Source of the DNA: Ephydatia muelleri
Taxonomy: Eukaryota > Porifera > Demospongiae > Spongillida > Spongillidae
DNA: 64,000 nt
Assembly (NCBI GenBank): GCA_013339895.1
Contig: JABACO010000005.1
Coordinates: 13,078,805-13,142,804 of the forward strand
Direction: 5' to 3'
Positions 46,701-58,359 of the stretch are shown here, one piece after another. The translations under genes and the position numbers were made by a program. Every line of letters begins with the position of its first letter. Positions within the stretch are counted from its first letter, which is position 1. The notes below the pieces were generated by a model, which saw only the letters and a program-made list of their open reading frames with translations, made no database searches and was not told the origin of the DNA.

Positions 46701-48635
46701 TCACTTGCTAATGGTCTGAGGAGTGGTTGCATTCATCTCCACGACATCTTTGGCCACCTTGTCATTAGCCATTACTTCGTCAAAGGCAGTGGGTGGATTA
46801 GAATGTGAACTAGCTTTGTGGGACCTTCTTGAAATGTAGCAGAGAACAGAAGCCATCAACACTCCCATGGCGAAGGATACCACAATGATGACAGAGACTG
46901 ACACACCAGCAACTGTACCAATGACTGCACCAACTGCAGCTGTGTCTACTGAAACCATAGATACTCTAAAGTATTTATGCAATTACCAAGCTGCAATCAC
47001 TAATCAACACATTCATTAAATGCATCTTTATTCAGTTTTTTGTACTGCATGCATTCAGCCTTTACCATAAGCATTTAGACTAGTGATGCTTGCTCTAATC
47101 TATTACCTAAAATGTACCTTTGAGGGCTAATGATTGCATTTCAATTGTGTCCCAGTGCTAGATGCAACTTATGCAGTCTCCTTTCATTGCCCATTCTTGT
47201 ATTTGTACCCTTAGTAGAGTGCATGCATGCTGTACTACTCCACACACATCCTCGTATGACTTACCTAACACTGTTGCTGATAGAATAGTGGTAGTAAAAT
47301 ATTCTGTTAAAAATCGAGACTCAGTGGACCTAACTACTGCTGCTGACGGTAGTGTGGTCTTTGGAGATGGAGAGGTAGTGGACCTAACTGCTGATGATGG
47401 TAGTGTGGTCTTTGGAGATGGAGAGGTAGTGGACCTAACTGCTGATGATGGTAGTGTGGTCTTTGGAGATGGAGCGGTAGTGGACCTAACTGCTGATGAT
47501 GGTAGTGTGGTCTTTGGAGATGGAGAGGTAATGGACCTAACTGCTGATGATGGTAGTGTGGTTGTCAAAGGTGTGGACCTAACTGATGATGATGGTAGTG
47601 TGGTTGTTGGAAATGAAGAGGCTGTGGACCTAACTGATGATGATGGTAGTGTGGTTGTTGGAAATGAAGAGGCAGTGGACCTAACTGATGATGATGGTAG
47701 TGTGGTTGTTGAAGGTGGAAAGGTAGTGGACCTAACTGATGATGATGGTAGTGTGGTTGTTGGAAATGAAGAGGCAGTGGACCTAACTGATGATGATGGT
47801 AGTGTGGTTGTTGAAGGTGGAAAGGTAGTGGACCTAACTGATGATGATGGTAGTGTGGTTGTTGGAAATGAAGAGGCAGTGGACCTAACTGATGATGATG
47901 ATGGTAGTGTGGTTGTTGAAGGTGGAGAGGTAGTAGACCTAACTGATGATGATGGTAGCGTGGTTGTTGAAGGTGGAGAGGTAGTGGACCTAACTGATGA
48001 TGATGGTAGTGTGGTTGTTGAAGATGGAGAGGTAGTGGACCTAACTGATGATGATGGTAGTGTGGTTGTTGAAGGTGGAGAGGTAGTGGACCTAACTGAT
48101 GATGATGGTAGCGTGGTTGTTGAAGGTGGAGAGGTAGTAGACCTAACTGATGATGATGGTAGTGTGGTTGTTGAAGGTGGAGAGGTAGTGGACCTAACTG
48201 ATGATGATGGTAGCGTGGTTGTTGAAGGTGGAGAGGTAGTAGACCTAACTGATGATGATGGTTGTGTGGTTGTTGAAGGTGGAGAGGCAGTGGACCTAAC
48301 TGATGATGATGGTAGTGTGGTTGTTGAAGGTGCAGAGGTAGTGGACCTAACTGATGATGATGGTAGTGTGGTTGTTGAAGGTGGAGAGGTAGTGGACCTA
48401 ACTGCTGATGATGGTAGTGTGGTTGTTGAAGGTGGAGAGGCAGTGGACCTAACTGATGATGATGGTAGTGTGGTTGTTGAAGGTGGAGAGGTAGTGGACC
48501 TAACTGATGATGATGGTAGCATGGTGGTTGAAGGTGGAGAGGTAGTGGACCTAACTGATGATGATGGTAGTGTGGTGGTTGAAGGTGGAGAGGTAGTGAA
48601 CCTAACTGATGATGATAATAGTGTGGTTGGTAAAA
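46701..48635 (-). CDS. Mucin-like stalk and transmembrane exons, probable 3' end of the S8 protease gene
   Basis: Two exons. 48635-47265 (457 codons) encodes about 26 units of a 17-aa Ser/Thr/Pro repeat, STTTLPSSSVRSTTSPP, expected to be heavily O-glycosylated. 46948-46701 encodes DTAAVGAVIGTVAG, the TM segment VSVSVIIVVSFAMGVLMAS, CYISRRSHKASS and a short tail ending QTISK and a stop. Both have phase-1 acceptors. The last exon is 248 nt, the same length as in the Ig/FN3 gene, and very similar in sequence. The acceptor TTTTAATCCCTCTCTAG at 48636 shows that upstream exons exist; the next compatible phase-1 donor upstream is that of the CUB exon at 50553. The 516-codon plus-strand frame over the repeat is a shadow. 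Confidence 0.75.
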
Positions 48636-49099
48636 CTAGAGAGGGATTAAAACAAAGGGTGAGCAAAAATAGTGCTAACATTGTGTGCAATTTTACTTTC
48701 AGCAACACATAAAAATGAATTGAAATATACACCACGCATGGGAAGATGTTAGCTTAATTGTGCGACAATCATGGTTCTGGGATCGAGTCACGGAGGTGTA
48801 AACTGATTCTAGGCACCAGCATGGTCAAGATACGTATTATAGTCATCGTCATTTCATTAAGCCTCCAGCTTCTCTTCTCCTGACCTGCAAAGTGAAACAC
48901 AGGACTTTGCGTGCACACTGCTGTTTGGTTGATATAGCTAGTACTAGAGCTGCCCAACCTCATGCAACCTTTCATAATTAGTAGGGTTTGCCTTAATTTG
49001 AAGAGATTCTCAGTTTCAGGTGCCCCACTCTAATGTTGTGATCCTAAAAAGGCAAGGCTAGTCTTTGATAAAAACTTTTTCATCTGCGTCAGTGAATCT

Positions 49100-49290
49100 T
49101 GAGTGAAACTTCTGTGCATTCTGCCAAAGTGTGTACTGGTGGCTGGTGGGAATCCAATGGTTTCACCAAACAAAAGACGAACTGCAGTTGGTGCAATGTT
49201 AAGAAGACTTAGAAGACTCACTGGAAAATGCTTATATTGTCTTGGAAAAACATTTAAATATTTTGGACCTTTACAGCTACACTGTGTAGG
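49100..49290 (+). pseudogene. Reverse transcriptase fragment of a non-LTR element
   Basis: VAGGNPMVSPNKRRTAVGAM and LRRLTGKCLYCLGKTFKYFG match the LVGRSLIALNKN...PIAVGETLRRLVGKC region of the copies at 20.7-25.6 kb. It lies inside the long intron between the CUB and mucin exons, in opposite orientation. Confidence 0.55.
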
Positions 49291-49742
49291 TTAAAATTGA
49301 TACGAGAATGACCTTTAGCCTTGTACAAAGATAAATGTTTGGTACTGGTGTCCCATAATCTAATGATGACTGCTCCTGTATCAAGCAAGGTACGTACATG
49401 ATGGGAGTTTCAAATCAGCATTGCTTCATGACCTTGAGATAATTGATGACCTTGGCCCATGACTAGGAGTGGTAAGATTTTACTGACACGTCTGTTTTCT
49501 CTGCTGCAATAACAAGCTTCATGCCTTGGGATATTACCGAGTGATTTAAAAAGACTTTGTACTGAAGCATATTATAGGTTTAGCCAACAAACAGCATTAG
49601 GTTCCATTGGAATTGTGCAAGTACAGTAGCAATTTACATTTACCTCCAGTAACAGCCAACGTTTGGTATTAGAGGTCCAGAAAAATACTTCTGTAGATTA
49701 AAGTGGTGGTATCAATAGTTTTAATCTGTCATCAGTGCAGCC

Positions 49743-49850
49743 TGCACTCTATTAGGGTGCACTCTATTAGGGTGCACTCTATTAGGGTGCACTCTATTAG
49801 GGTGCACTCTATTAGGGTGCACTCTATCAGGGTGCACTCTATTAGGGTCT
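49743..49850. repeat. 15-bp minisatellite
   Basis: Seven copies of TGCACTCTATTAGGG, one with a T to C change. Confidence 0.95.
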
Positions 49851-50552
49851 GTAACTGATTTAACAGAATTTACAGGGAGAGAAGAGTAGCATACACGGAA
49901 CGTAAAACGTAACGAATGGTCTAGGAACAGTGCGATTTCAGTTTCAGTTATGGTCCTTCATAATTGACTCATGCAGAAGTGTCAATATATGTACACTCAG
50001 AAACCATCCAGTGCCCAGCTCTGTCATAAGGTAACAGTTCTAGATAAATATGTGTACTGTAACACAGTAATGGATTGAATTGTGCATGTGCTACATACTG
50101 ATGATCACTATACATGTACAACAGTGTACAATCCAACAGTATAAGTATAAATGTCAGTAAGCTTTACTATTAATCATAATCATTATAATTATAATTATTA
50201 TATACTGATTCTTCAGACTAATGCTGCAGACAAATGTTTGCTGGTTTTTGCCAGATGACTCTGTTAGAATAAACCAGATGGCGAGGGGAAGGGAGGAAGG
50301 ACTAGTGGGTATAGTGCAACTGTTATCCCGCTTTCATCTTCAGTTTTTTTTTTTTTTTGTCCACTGCATGATACAGTATCATATTGTCATGCATGTTTGT
50401 TTGGGTTTGGGGCTGATAATTAGAGCGGGTGGATGTGGAGGGTAAAGCACGACAAACAATCTGCATGCATGCAGGGATGGGCAGACGGTGCATGGGGGCA
50501 GGAAAGAGGAGAGGATGTACAGGTTGCCTCTGATTGCAATATGTGAGTTTAC

Positions 50553-53500
50553 CAGTGACAACAGAAACCTTGAATCCAGTTCTGTTCCAGCTGTTTGTTG
50601 AGTTGATCTGCAGTGACACCCAGAGAGAAGCTCCGGTACTTGATGCAAAATACAAAAGGCTGGTGTTACCCAAGTCTCCTGTGTGTGAAGGAGGCATCAA
50701 TTGAGCTCAAATACGAGTCAGTACACTGAGATTACATAGGTTACCAGTCAGTGTGGCAAGAAGATTGCTACCACTGCATGAAGGCTGGTTGCAGACCTTC
50801 AGAGTGTCAGACGGGGTCTCCAGGTTCACAAAAGTCACGTTGAGTTGGACTAGCTCTGTTGAATGTCCTGTGATGGTCCACAAACAGGAGATCTTTCCAG
50901 GATAAGGGTCAGGGGAGTTGGGAGAAGAGATGTAGCCTTTGCCTAGAGCATTGACGACACCACCACAGGACCCTGCATGACATTAAACACACCATACATC
51001 AACCACGTCACATACATGCAGCATGCTATACAGTTAGCACGTACCTGGTATGTACACTAACTTGTTGGGAGTGACGTTTCTATACTGTACGGGAAGGCCC
51101 GAGAAATCGATAGCTCCTACGGTTGCTGTTGCGACTAACTTTGCCTTCAGAGCAGCGGGAGTTAGAGATGGCTCTCGTTGAAGAAGCATCGCTGCTACTC
51201 CGGAGACGATGGGCGTAGCCATGCTAGTGCCGCTGAGATACTTGGAACAATTATTGCACGTGTAGTCAGCCCCGAGAACGCTCTGTCCCGGAGATAGTAT
51301 GGTCACGCACGAGCCGTAGTTAGTGTAAACGTACACACCATCGCCGTTTCTCGTGCCCCCCACCGTGATGGCGTACGGAGAGCTGGCGGGACTTTGGGTA
51401 CATGCGTCCGCCCTATCATTTCCTGCGGACACTATCACCGGAATACCTAAAGAGTACAAATTTCTCACAGCATCGTTTATGGATTGAAAGTAGCCTCCTC
51501 CCAGCGACATGGATACGATCGCTTTTCTTCCTCTCTGAGGTGCGGTGCGAGCTACGTAGTCAAGTGCATCCAGGACAACGCTCCACGGAGCACTACCGGC
51601 ACAGTCGAGCACACGAAGGCTCAACAGGGTGGCTCCTTTTGCAGAGCCGTACGTTTTCCCTCCGCACAAGCTGGAGACGTGGGTACCATGTCCCTGGCAG
51701 TCAAGACCTCTTCTCTGATCACTTCTGCTCAGGTTAAGATAAACATCCACGGCATCGTACCCAGCGTATATTGCTCTGTTCTCCAACTCTTCGTGATAGT
51801 AGTTTATTCCGGTGTCAACTATGTACACATCCACTCCTGCGCCCGACGCTATGGGTTGATAGAAATAGTTTGGAGTTCGGGACCGCTGGTCGATTCGATC
51901 CAGATGCCAAGGGATCTGTCCGCTCTGTGTACCGTAAGCCACGTGTTCTTCTTCGATGTAGTCCACTTCGGGCCAGCGACGCAGCTGGAAGGTAGACATT
52001 GATACGTCACCCTATGTGACCACAAATAAGCCGGCGCGCGGCAGCCCCATGCATGGAATTGTTCACTGGCCTCGCTCTTAGCTGGAATTAAGCACTTGTT
52101 TTACGTCCCTACATACATGCACGTTCGCATGGAACACCACCATATTGAAACTATATGCATCGTAAACATGGGGTGTTACTAATATGCGGAACGGAACGGA
52201 ACTTTCGCGGAACTTTCCGTTCCGTTCCGCATACATGCGGAACGTTTTATAATGCACCGTGACACATACCACTACGCAGCGTGCAAGATCTATAGAACAG
52301 ATGAAGTTTGTCAATCTCCTGAGCGAAAAGAACCTCCTCTCAAGCGAGCCGAAGAGAAAGCATAAGCCTCCTCCTCCTCCTCCTCCTCCTCCTCCTCCTC
52401 CTCCCCTCCTCCTCCTCCTCCTCCCTCTCCTCCTCCCCCTCTCCTCCTCCCTCATTCTCCCCCTCTTTTTTCTGCAGGGATCGGATACACATATACAACA
52501 TTTCGGCATGAGCTAAGCGAGTACTAATTATTTACATGTGATGTATGCCATGGTACACAGTTCCTTAGATTTGAAAGGGGACATACATGTATGCAATAAA
52601 TATTTCCTTATAGACCCTTTTTTTAAGGCCTGCTTTCAAAAGTTGAAAAACAGTTTTAACAGCCATTGTTGTTTCATGCATCGTTGCCAAGGTCACAGTT
52701 TGTACGGCGAAAGCAAACTTTGTTTACGCTGTATGAATGGTAATATGCTATAGCTATAACAGCGGTCTGCTTTGAACCATGGACAAATACTTTTATAATG
52801 ACTCGTGAAACATTTGACTTTATAGGTTGCATATACGGTAAGCACTACGCGTAACTTAAAGTTAGATCGTACTGATCGCTCTATGATTTAAAAAAATCGG
52901 ACGTCATAATCTAGTTTCAAATGCCTATTTCAATTCCAGTCAGCATTTCGTATATTATTTCCAAATGCATATCCTTTAGTGTCAGTCTAACGACATGTCA
53001 TTCTTTATTTGAAATTTGGAATTAAAAGATGACCTTTTAAAAATCTGGGTGATTCATTGGTATTTAAATAAGATTCATGCTACTACAGGAATTCGTGCAG
53101 AAGTGCAAAAATCGGATGCGTAGTGTTCCCCTGATAGTATCAGTCACCAGACTACTGTCAAACTCCATGCAAACTCGGGTCCAGGTTAGGGTTAGTGCAT
53201 GCTGTTATATTAGCATATGGGAGATACAGCGGCAAATAACAGGTCAACGGACGGAGATCCGCCGTTATTGCATACGGGTTTGGGTAGTGCACGCCTTGAA
53301 TGCCCAATCCCTCTATATGACTAACCACTTCAAGGCTATACGGAGAGAGTTTCAAGGTGAACGCCTTTGCCACTGTTTCCGCGTATCTGTGGATTTTAGC
53401 GTCGTCGGTATATTTCGAGGCCTTTGACAGAAGATGGTACAGCGTCTCTGTCGTTGTGTTCTTTCTTAGTACGACCACGTAGTTCCCCGTCGTGACTGCA

Positions 53501-53586
53501 GTTGGAGCTGCCCGGAGGACGGGTCGACGACTTTCCGCCGCGCACGTCGCGGCTGCCAACAAGCAAACGATCCACAGCGCCTGCAT
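50553..53586 (-). CDS. Proteinase K-like S8 serine protease with CUB domain
   Basis: Secreted or surface subtilase. Exons on the minus strand: 53586-53326 (signal peptide MQALWIVCLLAAATCAAE and an I9-type inhibitor propeptide, YVVVLRKNTTTETLYHLLSK), 51984-51045 (catalytic domain), 50972-50745 and 50678-50553 (one CUB domain; GSCGGVVNALGKGYISSPNS, PYPGKISCLWTI). The junction LSPYSLEV|LRRWPEVDYIEEEH matches the propeptide end of proteinase K-like enzymes. The triad is intact: Asp in YIVDTGINYYHEE (about 144), His in CQGHGTHVSSLCGG (about 186), Ser in LSGTSMATPIVSGVAA; the oxyanion Asn lies in VSAGNDRADAC. Introns are phase 0, 1, 1, and the last CUB exon ends in phase 1, so a further exon is required. 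The mucin and TM exons at 48635-46701 fit exactly (3174 nt in total, 1057 aa). A small local 3' exon near 50475 (DCLSCFTL... then stop) is a weaker alternative. Confidence 0.85.
52190..52470. repeat. Hairpin and (CCT)n in intron 1 of the S8 gene
   Basis: ATGCGGAACGGAACGGAA is mirrored by TTCCGTTCCGTTCCGCAT within 52192-52240, and a CCT-rich tract occupies 52366-52460. Confidence 0.85.
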
Positions 53587-53703
53587 TTAAACGGGCGACC
53601 GGCGTTGTAAAATTATGAATATCTGATATGGAGTTCGGAAGATATACTACTGTAAGTAGAGGGGCATTATTGACGTCATAGTATTTATTCACGGCTTTCG
53701 AGG

Positions 53704-53739
<36 letters not shown>

Positions 53740-53801
53740 ATGTGTGTGTTGTGTGTGTATATATGTCTCACAGGATTACGCATCCTGTCACACTACGGAT
53801 G

Positions 53802-53832
<31 letters not shown>

Positions 53833-54050
53833 GTATGATCGGTCCCCCTGGACCATCGTGGCAACTACAAGTGACCATCCACAGCACAGTGAAGGGTCTC
53901 CCTAGGACCATCCATGGTGCCAACAAGTTTTTACCGTATGCATGAATGGTATATACGAGTTTGCAGGCTCGCCCTTGTGGCTTACAGTACCGTCCAGATC
54001 CAAGTTTGAAAGCATTGTATCAGAGATTATAATTATAATCTGGAACGTTC
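53587..54050. other. Upstream of the S8 gene: TG and poly-C repeats
   Basis: A TG run at 53705-53757 and 29 C at 53804-53832. The S8 promoter presumably lies close to 53600 but I see no motif. Confidence 0.6.
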
Positions 54051-54054
54051 TGTA

Positions 54055-54784
54055 CGAAAATGGGTCTTGTGGATTTTATTTTATAACATAAAATTTAAAT
54101 CGATATATCTTCCGAAATATTAACGCTATCGGATTCCTATTTTTAACACAACATACCACACCATTACTATATGTGCAAATCCATTTGGTGTCTTACACAT
54201 GCGGCGTACCGACGCTTCAAGGTCCGATATCCCGTAGGGTTCAAAACGGCCACATCTACAGGTAGGAGTGTCCAAATCGGTTCAAATAGGTACCTATGTA
54301 GAAGGGTCCTACCGCTATTGATTTGTTCTGTTCGGTAATTTTTGCTTTATCTGTTATGGAGATACAAGTGTGCAAAGAAATTGCATATTTCCCGGGCGTT
54401 ACGCGCCATTAACGTATTACGACTGGCTTCGAGGACGTCCTCGTAATACGTTAATGGCGCGTAACGCCCGGGTGCACACTTGTATCTCCATAACGGATAA
54501 AGCAAAAATTAACGAACAGAACAAATCAATAGCGGTAGGACCCTTCTACATAGGTACCTATTTTGAACCGATTTGGACACTCCTACCTGAAGATGTGGCC
54601 GTTTTGAACCCAACGGGGTATCGGACCTTGTAACGTCGGTACCCCGCATGTGTAAGACACCAAAATGGATTTTCACATATAGTAATGGTGTGGTATGTTG
54701 TGTTAAAAATAGGAACTCGATAGCGTTAAGATATATCGATTTAAATTTTATGTTATAAAATAAAATCCACAAGACCCATTTTCG
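54055..54784. mobile_element. 730-bp near-perfect palindromic MITE
   Basis: The two halves are inverted copies throughout, from CGAAAATGGGTCTTGTGG at the left to its complement at the right, meeting in a central GGCTTCGAGGACGTCCTCG hairpin. TA lies on each side, consistent with a Tc1/mariner-type target. The mirrored open frames are by-products of the palindrome. Confidence 0.85.
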
Positions 54785-55189
54785 TATAGAAAGTTCCACT
54801 CTGATTTTATTCACCCGCATGATATACCGTATATTGTGGGCGTTTACTGTATTCGTTGTCTGCGTGTTGTTTGCGAGTTGTTTCTTAGCCAGATGCTTCA
54901 GCTACTAGCAGTAAACTAACTGTTTTACAGTTGCATTGTAGAAAGTACTTTACTATTCGTGACTCGGGTGGCAGCCACCCGAGGCCTACTGCCGGAGTTG
55001 AAATAATAGTGGCTAAGAAAAGGGAGGGACCATATGTAGCAGAGAGGGACCATGGATGGTGACCATGGGGGACCATACTGTTTTAACAATTGAGTATTAG
55101 CGCTGTTTCCACGTAGCGATCGAGAATTGGTGTTGATACGAGAGGTCAAAAGTCATCCTTAATTGAAAAAAACCCACCCCTTTTCAACG

Positions 55190-55213
55190 CTGTGTGTGTA
55201 TATTGTGCTGTGT

Positions 55214-55290
<77 letters not shown>
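55190..55290. repeat. TG microsatellite
   Basis: (TG)n with TATG interruptions. Confidence 0.95.
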
Positions 55291-55496
55291 TGTGAATGCA
55301 TATCCATTTCACTATACGGTATAAATTATTCTATTCACTATGTATTCGTTGGATTCTACAAAAAGAACAATGACTCATTATCTCTATACAGTTCAGGAGG
55401 AATGCAATATGTCAAGCCATCCACAATAAACTTAAGTACTAGTGGTATGCTGAGGTGTGTATGAATAATTGTGCATGTATAATACAAAAATGTATA

Positions 55497-56324
55497 TATG
55501 GGAAAGTTTCCGAGAAAAGTGACCTAGCGTGTATTATAAAAAAGCATAATAAAAATGCCTTACGTTTGAAATGCTATAACTTCCGAAGGGTTAACGCTAT
55601 CGTCTTCTTTTTTTCAGCACTTCATACTACACCATTTCTCTATGGCAGAATTCATTTTGGGATCTTGAACATGCTCCATGCCAGTATCGCGATGTCCGAT
55701 ACCCCAAGGGGTTCAAACCCGCCATAACTTTCTGTAGGAGTAATCAAATCGCTTCAAATTCGGTTTGTAGGTGGAGAGGTCCTATATCTATCTATTTGTT
55801 CTGTTCGTTAATTTTAATGCAATCCGTTACGGAGATACAGTTGAACAAACTACGTGCACATTTTCGCGCTCGTTTCGCGCCAATGATTTGGGCAAATTGC
55901 GCTCCGCTCAATGTATGGGGAGGCGGGGATTATTACATTGGCGCGAATCAAGCGGGAAAACGTGCACGTAGTTTATTCAACTGTATCTCCGTAACAGATG
56001 GCATAAAAATTAACGAACAGAACAAATCGATAGGTATAGGACCTCTCTACCTACATACCGAATGTGAAGCGATTTCATTACTCCTACAGAAAGTTATGGC
56101 GGGTTTGAACCCGGTGGGGTATCGAACGTTGCAATACTGGCAAGGAGCAAGTGCAAGATCCCAAAAAGTATTTTACCATAGAGAAATGGTGTAATATGAA
56201 GTGCTGAAAATAGGAAGACGATAGCGTTAACCCTTCGGAAGTTATAGCATTTCAAACGTAAGGCATTTTTATTATGCTTTTTTATAATACACGCTAGGTC
56301 CCTTTTCTCGGAAACTTTCCCATA
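55497..56324. mobile_element. 828-bp palindromic MITE, related family
   Basis: Inverted halves from TATGGGAAAGTTTCCGAGAA to the complementary end, with TA on both sides. It shares short blocks with the 54055 element (TTTGTTCTGTTCGTTAATTT, a TACGGAGATACAGTT-like block, ACGCTATCG) but is otherwise diverged. Confidence 0.82.
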
Positions 56325-56712
56325 TACTTGTAATCAATATCATGCAATAGTACTGATATACAGTATTTTCAGTACTTTTTCCTTTTGCTCTGGCTCGAAA
56401 ACTAATGCGCCATTTCACATCAGACGAACCATTGAAACCAAGAATTTTAATAACCAATAGCTGTTTTAATAATCCCTCAAAAAACCATTACTGACAGCTG
56501 TGTAGACTAGTACTAATGGCACGGAGATTCCAAAACCAAGGGTGTGACTGTTCTACATGGCATGCATGCACAGTTCGCCTGACGAGTAATGGTGCAGTAC
56601 AGAAACCGGAGTAAAAGTAAAACAATTAAAACTTTGGATATGCTTGTGCATTGTGCATGAATGATTATTAATGTGCGGGGGGGAGGGGGGGGGGGGGAGC
56701 GAAGGTGTAATT

Positions 56713-57426
56713 AACACCGCGTCCGCGAGTAAAGTGGATCAGAATTGAGGGGAAACTAAAAACCTAAAAGATCCGCTAACAATAGAATCACGGGTACTGA
56801 CTAGTTGTAAAATAAGTAGAGTAGCCTTTTACACGATGTTCGCATTATAATTTATAACAGCTGCGATGACGTACTTTAAATAAACTAGTTCGGTACTACG
56901 CTTATCATTTTATCATTTTACACCCTTCCCTTCTTTACTGTAAATTCATAAGCATGCATAAGTAATCTATATCAATGCAGCTCTTGGTTTCCCTGAAAAT
57001 AAAAATTATGTGTGCATGCAGACTCGCAAAGCAGCGTGCAAAGCAACAAAGTTAAACCGCATGCGGTAATGTATAGCGTTCTATAGACACGATACAACAC
57101 ATGCACACAGTAAATAAAATACATTGCATATGATTGAAAAAGCATTGAAATGTTTAAAAGTTCAACTTGGCTTATAATGTGATTATTGCCGTTTTTCTAT
57201 TATGATGAAATATGCATGGTTTCATCGACATAGACCACTTTTATATCGCCGCATTTGTAGCATCCAGCAAGTTGACGTCACAAAATGCATCGAATGTTGT
57301 CTCAAGAATTGTACTTCCACATTCCTGTATTTGAAAAGAAAAATACTCATCAGCGGACCTTTTAGTTTTTTTTACTTCCCCCCAAAACGGCCTAAATTGA
57401 CCCACTTTACTCGCGGACGCGGTGTT
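56713..57426. mobile_element. 714-bp element with perfect 25-bp TIRs
   Basis: AACACCGCGTCCGCGAGTAA (plus AGTGG) at the left is exactly mirrored at 57402-57426. No target duplication is obvious and no transposase is seen; a G run lies just outside at 56677-56698. Confidence 0.75.
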
Positions 57427-57596
57427 TGACGAATCACTGAAAAACGAACCTAAATAGCTCTGAAAAAAAAAGAAACGAAAACGGTACATCCATTATTCTT
57501 CACTGCAAGTAGAACAAACGCAGCGAGAGCGAAATTAACGAATGAAAGAAAAAAAAGAAAGAAATGCACATAATAATTATAAATAATAAAAATGGC

Positions 57597-57925
57597 ACCC
57601 TACACCTGACACAGGCGTAGGGAAGTCAGCAACTCTCCATTCTCTTTGTTTCTCCATTGGATAATTTCTATTGAGTGACACTACCAAGTCAACAGAAACC
57701 AAATCGAACAGATATTGTGCCCCTTTGATGAGGAATCACCCAACATCAGCAGCTCTTTCACTTTTCGGTAGTCATCTCCGACAGAACCGAGGCTATGCCA
57801 CCCATGCATCTGTGGAACAATGAAATACAACTAGGGGAGGAAATTGGGTGGACCCCGGGCCGGAATTGAACCCCAATACCTTGAACTTGTGAAGCTCTCG
57901 TCGTAACCACTACACCACAGTGCAC
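57597..57925 (-). mobile_element. tRNA-derived SINE-like element
   Basis: On the minus strand the head contains a box A-like TGGTGTAGTGG (57917-57907) and a box B GGTTCAATTCC (57872-57862) spaced as in a tRNA, followed by a tRNA-unrelated body of about 260 bp toward an A-rich region near 57540-57595. The anticodon arm is too irregular for a working tRNA. Confidence 0.6.
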
Positions 57926-58002
57926 TAGCTTGAAGTAATACAGTTGGAACTTATACTTATGTAGATAAGCCCCAAGATTATAAAAGGGAAAAAAAAAAAG
58001 TT

Positions 58003-58075
58003 ATTCCTAGAGGGATTTGAACCTATTACTTCCCAATTCCTAATCACTGCACTTATCACCTCAACCGTGGGGATA
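58003..58075 (-). mobile_element. Second tRNA-like SINE head
   Basis: Box B GGTTCAAATCCC (58023-58012 on the minus strand) and a weaker box A-like segment upstream. No body is distinguishable. Confidence 0.4.
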
Positions 58076-58305
58076 ATACGATGAATATGGCACAACGTTA
58101 GTTAATCGGCGCGCAACGTTTGAGCGTTGATTTGCCGTTTGTTTTCTTTTCTTTGAGCTTGAGTCATGTCGATCAACGTACGCAAGTATTGTTGTGACCC
58201 GTTTAAGAAACATGGGCGCCGTATACATGCACTTGAACCTTTGAGTTGCCTAAGCAAGACTTATAGATAGCAGAACATCCATCTCTGTCTATCCGTACAA
58301 AGTGG

Positions 58306-58353
58306 AGACTTGGTGTGTGTGAACTGTCTAATCAGTTCACACACACCAAGTCT
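58306..58353. repeat. 48-bp palindrome
   Basis: AGACTTGGTGTGTGTGAACTG and its exact reverse complement separated by six bases. Confidence 0.9.
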
Positions 58354-58359
58354 GACCAC

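Noticed and set aside
47162..48712. A 516-codon plus-strand open frame rich in VVDLTDDDGSVVVEGG
   Set aside because: It is the antisense of the mucin stalk exon. The repeat unit is 51 bp, so every strand stays open; splice sites, phase and the paralogue place the real coding sequence on the minus strand.
51402..52002. Plus-strand frames of 111 and 172 codons opposite the S8 protease
   Set aside because: Antisense shadows of a strongly conserved catalytic domain.
54370..56194. Open frames of 87-132 codons in the palindromic elements
   Set aside because: They occur as mirror pairs on both strands of a palindrome and resemble no known protein.
57855..57925. Functional tRNA gene on the minus strand
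   Set aside because: Box A and B are recognisable but the stems do not pair well and a SINE-like body follows.
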